In this document: piece by piece, positions 26,454-34,448 of the stretch
Layout: the number at the start of each line of letters is the position of its first letter
Numbering within the stretch: the stretch's first letter is position 1
NCBI GenBank assembly: GCA_011390955.1
Contig: JAABRM010000002.1
Location: 207,879-271,878, forward strand
DNA from: Oscillatoriales cyanobacterium
Lineage (GTDB): Bacteria > Cyanobacteriota > Cyanobacteriia > Cyanobacteriales > Laspinemataceae
Direction of reading: 5' to 3'
DNA: 64,000 nt
Made by a program: the position numbers and the translations under genes
Notes under the pieces: model-generated
The model's database searches: none
What the model saw: the letters and a program-made list of their open reading frames with translations, nothing else
Told to the model about the DNA's origin: nothing

Positions 26454-27737
26454 TTAATCTGACAATAGAGATTCAACTTCTCGCGCCAGTTCAGCCACAG
26501 TCTGCTCGACGGACTCAAAATCAGATCGGGACACTGTTTCTGTTTTGGACTCAGAGGCAAGGTTCATTATAGTGTCAAGACAGGAGTTGATGTCAATGAC
26601 AAACTCACCTCGAGTAGCAGTTCTAGCCAACCGCCAAGTTCCATCCGCAAGGGGGTTCATACATCCATCATATCTGTCTACCAGGTTTTTAACCGCTTGG
26701 AAGGCAGGATCCCCAGGATCGATAATCAGGTCATTGAATTTGTTCAACTCATTTCTTAAAGAATCTGCATTGGGGACATTTGCGACTATTTGGGCAAACT
26801 CAGACGGATTAACAGGGGGGCGTTTAAAGTGCTTACTTAATCGATAATGCTCTATTTTCTCTTGTTCACGGATAAAATCACTCACCTGAATTCCCCAACT
26901 GGTATCAATACAATTAGCGTGAGAGGAATCATACGTTCTCCCTCTTCCGTGAATGCCAATCATCTCGCCTTGTTCGTTAAACACCGGGCCTCCACTCATA
27001 CCCGAGGCTGTTTCAGCGGTATAACAAAGGCTATAATTGCCGTTTGGATCGGCTGGATTGAGAATTTGTTTGAGTTGTCCTTCGCTTAAAATCCGCACGC
27101 GATCGGCCTCTTGGTCATAGGGCCACCCTGATACAAAGACAAAATCCCCCTCTCCCAGACCACTAGAATCTCCAATGGGAACAATGGGATAATCTTTATT
27201 GCTTTCAAACTGGATTAAAGCAAGGTCATAGCCATCCACAACTTTTCGCTGCGAATCAAACTCGCCAAATCGAGTGATGATTTGGTCAGTTTCGTCTGGT
27301 CGATCGAGATTTGGATATGCTGGCTCATAGTTGTTAATCTGATGTAACTCACCATCATAGGTTCGAATCACGTAAGAACCTCGGAATGGAGCCACGTGCT
27401 GATTGGTCAAAACATAATAAGTCGATCCCCTTCGGGCTACCAACATACCAGAACCAGCGTTGATGAACTTTTGTCCTCGATCGAGTGCAGCACCAAAATT
27501 TTCTTGACTCAATTCATCTGGAATGATAAAAACAGTGGTGGTTCGAGCAATATAATTAATTGTTTCCCAATTCCCATGAGCGGCAACTTGAAAACTTGTC
27601 ACCGTTCCGATATCCCTAGAATCAATTGGGCGGATTGTCCCATTGACTTCTACAGCAGTCATGGTCAGGTATAAAATTAAACCGACGATCGCGGGAATGA
27701 ATAACTTTGTTAAATATCTGGGTATTTTGAGTAACAT
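26454..27737 (-). CDS. Secreted trypsin-like serine protease with C-terminal SLH-like domain
   Basis: The protein has 427 residues with an N-terminal signal or anchor (LFIPAIVGLILYLTMTAV). The S1-type triad is complete: H114 in LTNQHVA, D171 in YDLALIQF, S248 in SGMSGGPV; GIHGRGR follows. There is no PDZ domain. From about residue 345, AFQAVKNLVDRYDGCMNPLADGTWRLARTATRGEFVIDINSCLDTI resembles a diverged S-layer-homology unit of the same type as in the next two genes. A C-terminal coiled-coil-like helix follows (SDFESVEQTVAELAREVESLL). It is the last gene of a five-gene operon. It probably acts in the periplasm or at the cell surface. Confidence 0.85.
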   Translation of the reverse strand: MLLKIPRYLTKLFIPAIVGLILYLTMTAVEVNGTIRPIDSRDIGTVTSFQVAAHGNWETINYIARTTTVFIIPDELSQENFGAALDRGQKFINAGSGMLVARRGSTYYVLTNQHVAPFRGSYVIRTYDGELHQINNYEPAYPNLDRPDETDQIITRFGEFDSQRKVVDGYDLALIQFESNKDYPIVPIGDSSGLGEGDFVFVSGWPYDQEADRVRILSEGQLKQILNPADPNGNYSLCYTAETASGMSGGPVFNEQGEMIGIHGRGRTYDSSHANCIDTSWGIQVSDFIREQEKIEHYRLSKHFKRPPVNPSEFAQIVANVPNADSLRNELNKFNDLIIDPGDPAFQAVKNLVDRYDGCMNPLADGTWRLARTATRGEFVIDINSCLDTIMNLASESKTETVSRSDFESVEQTVAELAREVESLLSD

Positions 27738-27794
27738 TGTTTTAGGAAATGAAGCATAGATTTGGATTAGATTAAGCGAATTTTCACCAGAACG

Positions 27795-28223
27795 TTAGAT
27801 TGGAGGGGAATCAATAAAGGGAGAATTTCGCAGTAAATTGACTTGTTCTTGCAGCGCATTAATGATATTTTTCAGGTTGGCCACTTCATCGTGAGTCACA
27901 GGATTGCTTTTAGCATCTAAGATTGCTTCTTCTACTTGTTGCATACATAAATTTAAATTGGCCGCTAGTTCATAGCGAGTTAAAGCCCTGTTGCCTCGAA
28001 ACGTGCCATCGGGATAAGGTAAAAAACAATTGTACTTACGACCCAAAGATTCTAAAGCTTGATAGTAGTAATCAGTCGGTTGAACATCTACTGGCCGTTG
28101 AAAATCAAATTCCGCTAAAGTCTGAATGGGAGTGATTAAAATTACCGAAAAGGCAATAATTACCCCTGTAATGATGCTAACCAAACTTAGTCTAAGCATC
28201 GATGGTGTAGATTTACGTTTCAT
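27795..28223 (-). CDS. Small secreted SLH-domain protein
   Basis: The protein has 142 residues with a signal or anchor helix (LVSIITGVIIAFSVILI) and then one SLH motif, YYQALESLGRKYNCFLPYPDGTFRGNRALTRYELAANLNLCMQQVE. A helical tail follows (VANLKNIINALQEQVNLLR), the arrangement seen at the N-terminus of cyanobacterial SLH porins, but no barrel follows. SLH domains bind pyruvylated wall polymer or peptidoglycan, so it probably tethers something to the wall. It lies 57 bp upstream of the protease-SLH gene in the operon. Confidence 0.85.
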   Translation of the reverse strand: MKRKSTPSMLRLSLVSIITGVIIAFSVILITPIQTLAEFDFQRPVDVQPTDYYYQALESLGRKYNCFLPYPDGTFRGNRALTRYELAANLNLCMQQVEEAILDAKSNPVTHDEVANLKNIINALQEQVNLLRNSPFIDSPPI

Positions 28224-28263
28224 GGCATTTGCTCAAACTATTAAAGATAGAAAAGATTTGAAT

Positions 28264-28731
28264 TTAAATCGAAAAATCATTTGAAGAAGAAGACTCTTTT
28301 AGTTCTCGGATAGATTTTTGGAGATTTTTGAGAGATTCTTGTAATTCAGCCCAGTCTGCGGCAGTTGCGGTCCGTGTGCGTGGTTTGATCTGGATGGTTT
28401 GCTCTATGCGCATGAGCATAGCGTTAAACCATTGGGCAAGTTCGCCTCGCCTCACTGCGCGATTTCCTCGAAAAGTCCCATCGGGATAAGCTACGGGTAC
28501 GCCATAATTTGTCACCAGATAATCTAGGGCTTGAAATGCCCAATCCGTGGGCATGACATCCCTCAATTCACTGGCTGATGATACCGAAGCTTGTTCAGTA
28601 GTAAAGATCGATGTATCGGCTTCTGTGGCTAAAATTTGTGGGGTAAAAATTGTCGCCGTTACAATCAGGATTAAACTCGTCCCCAGGGCAATAATCCCGA
28701 AAAATAAAATATTCCAGTGATATTTGAACAT
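28264..28731 (-). CDS. Small secreted SLH-domain protein
   Basis: The protein has 155 residues with an N-terminal membrane or signal helix (IIALGTSLILIVTATIF). One SLH motif (DVMPTDWAFQALDYLVTNYGVPVAYPDGTFRGNRAVRRGELAQWFNAML) follows, then a short coiled coil (LQESLKNLQKSIRELK). It parallels the 142-residue neighbour in size and layout but diverges in sequence, so the pair may form a wall-bound heteromer. It is spaced 40 bp from the next gene and 53 bp from the previous one. Confidence 0.85.
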   Translation of the reverse strand: MFKYHWNILFFGIIALGTSLILIVTATIFTPQILATEADTSIFTTEQASVSSASELRDVMPTDWAFQALDYLVTNYGVPVAYPDGTFRGNRAVRRGELAQWFNAMLMRIEQTIQIKPRTRTATAADWAELQESLKNLQKSIRELKESSSSNDFSI

Positions 28732-28784
28732 AATTGATTCAGGGATCTAATATTGTCAGATAAAGTTAGTTAAATTTAGTAAAT

Positions 28785-29705
28785 TTAGATTTCCTCAGAA
28801 CTCTGGTTCCGATATACGGGTTGTTCTGGGAAAGCCGGAAACGGTATTGACGAAGATTTCAGTCTTTGCTGAAAGGTAGAAATAGGAATTGCCCAACTAA
28901 ACTGGGACATTTGCTCGTACAGTTCTGAAGATGGGAATGTACCATTGGTAAACTGAAAGGCCTCAATTCCTTGCAAGACAGCTTGGCCACGTCCGTGAAT
29001 GCCAATTAATTCACCCTGCTGATTAAAAACCGGTCCACCACTCATGCCGCCGCTAGTTTCGTTGGTATAAGCAAGCTGATATCCTCGGAGTAAACTGTGA
29101 TGGGATAACACCATAGCCAAATTCCCTTGAGTGAATCTAAAAGCTCTCCAGCCCCAATCGTCAGTGATATCTAAATTGTTGCCGTCTCTAGGTTGGTAGT
29201 TGGGAAACCCTGAAATATAAATGGGGTCGCCAATAGAAATCTGTTCGAGATTTCCCAAGGTAGCGACAGAATAATGGTTCTGGCTTTCAAAGCGGATCAG
29301 TGCCAAATCGATTCCTGGAAAATCAGGTAGGTTCTGACGCACCCCAAGATGAATTTTTCCATCTGCGGTTAGCACTTGATAGGTTTGCTCTGAACTGCTA
29401 TTCGCAACATGATCGCAGGTTAAAACTGTATAGGTTTGTCCCTCGCGAGAAATGAGGACGCCAGAACCGGCGCCTGGGTTGGTCAAAATTCTGACGGTGA
29501 CTTGTCTGGCAACTTGAACGACTGACCTGGTTGTGGCTTCTTGAGAAAGGAAGGTGGAATTGTGAGAAAATACGGGTTGAGAGAATTCTTGAAGCAATTT
29601 TGCCAGATCGGGCACCGCCACAAAATTCAGGCATCCCGTGAGTAAAATTGTTCCCCAACTCATATTCCAAGAGTATAAACGTTGAATATGAAGTTTAGGA
29701 GTCAT
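28785..29705 (-). CDS. Secreted trypsin-like serine protease
   Basis: The protein has 306 residues. The hydrophobic N-terminus with ILLTGC could be a lipoprotein signal. The triad is complete: H99 in LTCDHVA, D133 in GIDLALIRF, S222 in SGGMSGGPV, followed by GIHGRGQ. It aligns throughout the catalytic domain with the protease at 26454-27737 (same DxALIxFES, GDPIYISGFP/GDFVFVSGWP and GIHGRGR/Q blocks) but lacks the SLH-like tail. It is the second gene of the operon. The two paralogous proteases probably act on surface or periplasmic proteins. Confidence 0.85.
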   Translation of the reverse strand: MTPKLHIQRLYSWNMSWGTILLTGCLNFVAVPDLAKLLQEFSQPVFSHNSTFLSQEATTRSVVQVARQVTVRILTNPGAGSGVLISREGQTYTVLTCDHVANSSSEQTYQVLTADGKIHLGVRQNLPDFPGIDLALIRFESQNHYSVATLGNLEQISIGDPIYISGFPNYQPRDGNNLDITDDWGWRAFRFTQGNLAMVLSHHSLLRGYQLAYTNETSGGMSGGPVFNQQGELIGIHGRGQAVLQGIEAFQFTNGTFPSSELYEQMSQFSWAIPISTFQQRLKSSSIPFPAFPEQPVYRNQSSEEI

Positions 29706-29839
29706 GGTGAAATGGAATGATTAGATGCTTTAGTCGGATTACCATGAGTCATCCCAAAACGATCGTCCGTTGGGGAACTCAAGAACTGATGAACCAATCA
29801 AGACCGAACAATCAAGATTAAATCGAGATTAAATCTTGA

Positions 29840-30421
29840 TTAAATTATGTCGTCGTCATGCCCTTGTATTGGTTCTGTCTCGCCTTCCTCTAGCATTTCT
29901 TCAACCATCTGTCCAAACCGGACAACGGTTCGAGGAATATTTTCTTGGCCAGGAGTTCCCTGTTGATAAGGATTAGCACGGCGATTGAGGAGGTTAGCGA
30001 GAAATTGACCAGGATCTCGCCCTGGAGAGATGGTTACTAAAAGGTTGTTGGAATTGCAACGAGATTGCTCATTATTCACCCAACAAATCACATCGTAACC
30101 GTTGACTACACCTGTGGTTAGGAGCACAGAACTAAATAGACCGCCAACTTCTGTCACCACGCTATTTAAACGAGATGTCACCTCGTCGCAACGTCGCTTG
30201 GGAGTCCAGCCACTTCCCTCGAAAGCAGCACTATTCCAAGTAATCAGGGGTTCGGTTTTTTTCCCCGACGCGCTGACGGCTATGGTTGCATAACCCCCTC
30301 CCGCTCCTATACATTGAAAGGTAGTTTTGTTCGCAACAGCAGGTTGACTGGTCAGGGCGATCGCAGCCGTCAAAGTTGCACTCGCGATCGATAAGGTTGG
30401 TACAATTTTTTTTATAGACAT
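29840..30421 (-). CDS. COP23 domain protein
   Basis: The protein has 193 residues with a clear Sec signal peptide (ASATLTAAIALTSQPAVA). The COP23 pattern is present: TTFQCIG, PLITWNSAAFEGSGWTPKRRCDEVTSRLN, NGYDVICWVN, SRCNSNNLLVTISPGRDPGQFL. Four cysteines lie at conserved positions and could form two disulfides. COP23 was first described as a circadian-oscillating protein in cyanobacteria; its function is unknown. It is the first gene of the protease/SLH operon and may be a substrate, inhibitor or adaptor of the proteases. The tail is acidic (EEMLEEGETEP). Confidence 0.85.
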   Translation of the reverse strand: MSIKKIVPTLSIASATLTAAIALTSQPAVANKTTFQCIGAGGGYATIAVSASGKKTEPLITWNSAAFEGSGWTPKRRCDEVTSRLNSVVTEVGGLFSSVLLTTGVVNGYDVICWVNNEQSRCNSNNLLVTISPGRDPGQFLANLLNRRANPYQQGTPGQENIPRTVVRFGQMVEEMLEEGETEPIQGHDDDII

Positions 30422-30746
30422 ATGACTTCGCTCTAATTCTATAGGTAGATTTTTCCTTCGAGATTTTTTGATTGATTTAACAATTCGGATAGTTTTTGAT
30501 CTATTGTGTCAGCCAGTGGAGTGAGGTTTTTGCTGCGGTTGCAACCATCGATCGGGAAATTGTCCGAACTATTCACGCACTTATATGTGTATTATAACCT
30601 AAATTTAAGTGTAAGTGCTGACTCGAAATCAGGTTTTTAGCACCTCTGTTGGGGAATGTGCCAATAAATAGCCCAACCCCAGACCCCCGATGAAAGCGGG
30701 TACAGGCTCTAAGAATCAAAGTATTTTTGATTTTGGCGAAGGTATT
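30422..30746. other. Region between COP23 operon and aroB
   Basis: No gene is visible. It contains the promoter region of the minus-strand operon and then the right junction, where the aroB upstream repeat begins at 30747. A GACCCCCGATG-like stretch sits near 30685. Confidence 0.45.
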
Positions 30747-30789
30747 GATACAATTAAGCCGATTAATGCTTGTTTCGAGGGTCTGAGTC

Positions 30790-31917
30790 ATGGGGTCTGT
30801 CATTGATGTAGCGCTGCCGGAAAATTCCTATCAAATCGCGATTGGCCATCACAGCTTGGACGAACTGGGGGTCAAAATGCAGGGACTCTCCGATGTGGTG
30901 TTAGAGGGTTCTGGCGGTCAGAAATTAGGCAAAAAAGTGCTGCTGGTGTCTAATCCCGTGGTGTTTGACCATTACGGGGCAAGAGCGATCGCCGCTTTGG
31001 AGTCTGCCGGATTTGAAGTGTCTCGCTGCATTCTCCCGGACGGAGAAGAATATAAAACTCTGGCAACTATTCAAAAAATTTATGATACTGCCCTAGAAAA
31101 TCGCCTGGAACGTTCCTCCACAATGGTTGCCCTCGGTGGCGGAGTGATTGGCGACATGACTGGATTTGCCGCTGCCACTTGGTTACGGGGGATTAACTTT
31201 GTCCAAGTGCCCACCACCCTGTTGGCAATGGTGGATGCTTCCATTGGCGGCAAAACTGGGGTGAACCATCCTCAAGGCAAAAATCTGATTGGTGCTTTTT
31301 ATCAACCGCGTTTAGTTTTAATTGACCCTTTGGTGCTGCAAACCCTGCCGGTGCGGGAGTTTCGGGCGGGGATGGCGGAAGTGATTAAATATGGGGTGAT
31401 TTGGGATGCGGAATTATTTGCCCGAATGGAAGCGGTAGAACGCCTCGACGAGTTGGGCTATTTGGGAGAAAGCTTGCTGCAAGATATTTTAGTCCGCTCT
31501 TGTCAAAGTAAAGCGGATGTGGTGGGCAAAGACGAGAAAGAAGCGGGACTGCGGGCAATTCTGAATTATGGTCACACTATCGGTCACGCGGTGGAAAGCT
31601 TAACCGGCTATACGGTGGTGATTCACGGTGAAGCGGTGGGCATTGGGATGGTGGCAGCTAGTCGGTTAGCGGTGGCTTTGGGACTTTGGGATGAACTGTG
31701 CGATCGCCGTCAGTTGGCTTTGATTGCGAAAACCCAACTCCCGACTAAACTGCCAGAGGGTTTGGCAATTGAGGCTATTTTAGATAGTCTGCTGATGGAT
31801 AAGAAGGTGAAAGCAGGGAAAGTCCGGTTTGTTTTGCCGACAGCGATCGGGGCGGTGACGATTACGGATCGAGTGCCTGCGGATACGATTCGAGAAGTGT
31901 TGAGTACGATGTATTAG
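30790..31917 (+). CDS. aroB: 3-dehydroquinate synthase
   Basis: AroB converts DAHP to 3-dehydroquinate, the second step of the shikimate pathway, using NAD and a divalent metal. The 375-residue protein has [10 protein letters not shown], the NAD loop [54 protein letters not shown] (metal histidines) and HGEAVGIGM. It is intact. Its promoter and first codons are duplicated 4.5 kb away at 26261-26410. Confidence 0.97.
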   Translation: MGSVIDVALPENSYQIAIGHHSLDELGVKMQGLSDVVLEGSGGQKLGKKVLLVSNPVVFDHYGARAIAALESAGFEVSRCILPDGEEYKTLATIQKIYDTALENRLERSSTMVALGGGVIGDMTGFAAATWLRGINFVQVPTTLLAMVDASIGGKTGVNHPQGKNLIGAFYQPRLVLIDPLVLQTLPVREFRAGMAEVIKYGVIWDAELFARMEAVERLDELGYLGESLLQDILVRSCQSKADVVGKDEKEAGLRAILNYGHTIGHAVESLTGYTVVIHGEAVGIGMVAASRLAVALGLWDELCDRRQLALIAKTQLPTKLPEGLAIEAILDSLLMDKKVKAGKVRFVLPTAIGAVTITDRVPADTIREVLSTMY

Positions 31918-31937
31918 ACGATCGCCAAATCGCAAAA

Positions 31938-32052
31938 GCCCCCCTTTTGAAGGGGGGTTGGGGGGATCGTCCGTTATTTTGCCAGAGGTCTACTCTCGAA
32001 ACATTTTAAAAGCCCCCCTTTTGAAGGGGGGTTGGGGGGATCGTCCGTTATT
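31938..32052. repeat. Direct repeat of a GCCCCCCTTTT hairpin element
   Basis: Two copies of a roughly 43-bp unit, AGCCCCCCTTTTGAAGGGGG followed by GGTTGGGGGGATCGTCCGTT, occur at about 31938-31980 and 32010-32052. Each contains a CCCCCCTTTT/GAAGGGGGG hairpin. They lie between the convergent aroB and larE genes and may act as terminators. Confidence 0.8.
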
Positions 32053-32056
32053 TAAT

Positions 32057-32875
32057 CTATCGATTGGCCAAAACTTCTGGAGATAAAACCTGGTTGAGTT
32101 TGCCACTACGATATCCTTCTAAATCAAGGGTGACGTAAACAAAGCCAAATTCTTGAAAGGTTGACACCAGTTGGGGTAAATCGGTGGTTAAAATAAACGG
32201 TTTAATTTCTTCCGGGGGTAATTCAATTTTGGCCGTATCTCCCACGGAACGAACCCGCAGATTTTTTAATCCTAACTGGCGTAAATAACGTTCGCCCCGA
32301 CCGACTCGCTGCAATTTGGCCAAGGTGATTTCTTCTCCATAAGGAAAGCGGGAACTGAGGCAAGGTTGGGCGGGTTTATCCCACCACGGTAAACCCAATT
32401 CTTTGGCTATTTGGCGGACTTCTAATTTAGTAATGCCTACTTCGGCTAAAGGCGATCGCGCCCCTCTTTCTTTGGCGGCTTGAATGCCAGGACGATAATC
32501 TTGTAAATCATCCGCATTCACCCCATCCACCACATAAGGATAACCCCGTTCCAGGGCTAAGGGTTTTAAGGTATCATGCAGTTCACTTTTGCAAAAGTAG
32601 CAGCGATTTACTGGGTTAGAAGTGTAGTTAGGATTGGCCATTTCATTGGTGATAACTTCTTCATGGTTAATGCCAATATCCGCTGCTTGAATGCGGGCAT
32701 CTTCTAAATCTTCGGGCAATAATGAAGGCGAAATTGCCGTTACCGCTAAAGCGCGATCGCCCAGAACATCATAAGCAACTTTGGCCACCAAGGTACTATC
32801 AATTCCCCCGGAATAAGCAATTAAGGCTCGATCCATTTCCGCAAAGATATTCTTTAGTTGCTTCAGTTTTTCCAT
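32057..32875 (-). CDS. larE: LarE-type sacrificial sulfur transferase
   Basis: LarE is an ATP-dependent enzyme of nickel-pincer (NPN) cofactor synthesis. It adenylates the carboxylate of pyridinium dicarboxylate mononucleotide and donates its own cysteine sulfur. The PP-loop motif SGGIDST lies at residues 22-28. NRCYFCKSELHDTL and PCLSSRFPYGE, the latter carrying the candidate sacrificial Cys, are present. I use the ATG at 32875 (MEKLKQLKNIF); the upstream TTG at 32917 is unlikely. LarB/LarC or lactate racemase genes are not in the window, as is common in cyanobacteria. Confidence 0.9.
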   Translation of the reverse strand: MEKLKQLKNIFAEMDRALIAYSGGIDSTLVAKVAYDVLGDRALAVTAISPSLLPEDLEDARIQAADIGINHEEVITNEMANPNYTSNPVNRCYFCKSELHDTLKPLALERGYPYVVDGVNADDLQDYRPGIQAAKERGARSPLAEVGITKLEVRQIAKELGLPWWDKPAQPCLSSRFPYGEEITLAKLQRVGRGERYLRQLGLKNLRVRSVGDTAKIELPPEEIKPFILTTDLPQLVSTFQEFGFVYVTLDLEGYRSGKLNQVLSPEVLANR

Positions 32876-32936
32876 GAGTTTAGAGTGCTGTGAAATAGAA
32901 CAAAAATCAGGCGCCAACCTTGAACAGTCAACAAAT

Positions 32937-33713
32937 TTAAAACTCTTTTTGGCGAAGAATTAAATTAGCGATCGCCAACAATAGGACAATATAAATTACA
33001 GCATAAATCCCATTAAAAAGCAATGTAGGAAAATCAGGGAGAATCCCATAAACTGCTTGATTTTTTAAATCCAGCTTGGTCAAATCTGGTAAAATTAAGT
33101 ATAAGTTTCGGGTAAAACCGATCAAAGCCGGATTTTCACTTAGTTCCCCAGCTTTAATAATATCAGGACTCAAGTGTCCCATCACATAAACTCCCACACT
33201 TAGGAGGGTGGCTAACAAAGAACTGGTAAACACCCCCAAAGCAATGGCCACGGCGGTGAGTAAAGCCAGTTCTAAGAATATAAAAAATAGGGCGATAACA
33301 ATGCTTAATAACGGATATTCTACCCGATTTAAACTCAAAAAAACCAGATAAATTAGACTGGTACTAAAAATTAAAATTGCCAGGACTCCAGTAAGTCCGA
33401 AATATTTGCCAACAATCAAATCAGCGCGGCTAATGGGTTTAGCTAACAGGACTAAAACCGTGCGTTTTTCAATTTCTTTGTTAATTAGTCCAGTGCCGAC
33501 AAAAATTGCCACAATTAATCCGAGTACCCCAATACCGGCAATGCCTAAATCGGTGATAATTTTGTACTCGGTTCCCAGGGCAAATTCTCGCAGCAGTCGC
33601 AAAGTGCCGAATAAAAAGATTGCAAACAAAGCAATCAGATAGAGCACCCGTTCGCGCATCACTTCCCAAAACACATTAATGGCGATCGCCAAAATTCTCG
33701 AAAAATTCATCAC
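32937..33713 (-). CDS. ABC-2 type transporter permease
   Basis: The 258-residue protein has six membrane helices and a GGAGGAG site upstream of overlapping GTG/ATG starts. NVFWEVMRERVLYLIALFAI, the NKEIEKRTVLVLLAKPISRADLIVGKY intracellular loop and FLELALLTAVAIALGVFTSSLLA are typical of ABC-2 permeases, such as NosY-like ones. The ATPase partner is not adjacent. The substrate is unknown. Confidence 0.85.
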   Translation of the reverse strand: MMNFSRILAIAINVFWEVMRERVLYLIALFAIFLFGTLRLLREFALGTEYKIITDLGIAGIGVLGLIVAIFVGTGLINKEIEKRTVLVLLAKPISRADLIVGKYFGLTGVLAILIFSTSLIYLVFLSLNRVEYPLLSIVIALFFIFLELALLTAVAIALGVFTSSLLATLLSVGVYVMGHLSPDIIKAGELSENPALIGFTRNLYLILPDLTKLDLKNQAVYGILPDFPTLLFNGIYAVIYIVLLLAIANLILRQKEF

Positions 33714-34448
33714 GATACTCCTCCAATAATTCAGATTAACTTATTTCCATAAAAAACAGCCCGGAGGGAGTGTTTCTGCTAATCAATTAGCCAACCACAG
33801 GGAATCGGGACAAATAAATGATATGTTAGGAAATGCATGGTGGGCTTGTACCCACTCATCCCTGATTAATGATACTAATATAGCAATTATACCCGATTGG
33901 CAGTTTTTTTTAACTTTGAAACCCCTAGGCCAGCCAAAATCACACCGAACCTTGACCGTTGAGTTTCTGACATTCGTCTTGTCGGCATCACATATAGTAA
34001 TCCAGTTTGATTTCCCCAGCATATTCTCAGGGTGGAGAGACAAAAATTATACTAATGATAAAGGAAAGCCAAAGCCAAACGAGTTTTTACCCGCATAACC
34101 CACGTGTTATAGTAAATCGGTACTCATACGGGATGCGATCGCCAAAAATTGTCAAAAATATGTCTATCTTGTGATATAATACCAGGAATTAAAAACTTAC
34201 TTAATAATTAAATAGAATTAGGCTAAATTTAATTGAAAAAAGTTTCTAATATTTACCAAAAAAACTAAATGTTGCCAAAATGATAAAAGTTAGATAGTAA
34301 ACCAATAAATCCGGTGATAAATTTAAGCCGTAGAAAAAATATCGAGTTAATATTAATTATTTTTTGATAAAAAATTAACCTTAAAATCAAAGCTATAGTA
34401 GCAATTAATTTTAAATTTTTTTCTGGTTCTATAAGTTATAAACAAAAT
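33714..34448. other. Long intergenic region upstream of the hybrid kinase
   Basis: These 735 bp lie between the divergent permease and kinase genes. The right half (34150-34440) is very AT-rich and looks like promoter/leader DNA. Short frames at 33783-34098 on both strands overlap each other and show no recognisable protein. Confidence 0.5.

Noticed and set aside
33783..34098. Overlapping short frames on both strands
   Set aside because: Neither strand yields a recognisable protein, and the two frames exclude each other.
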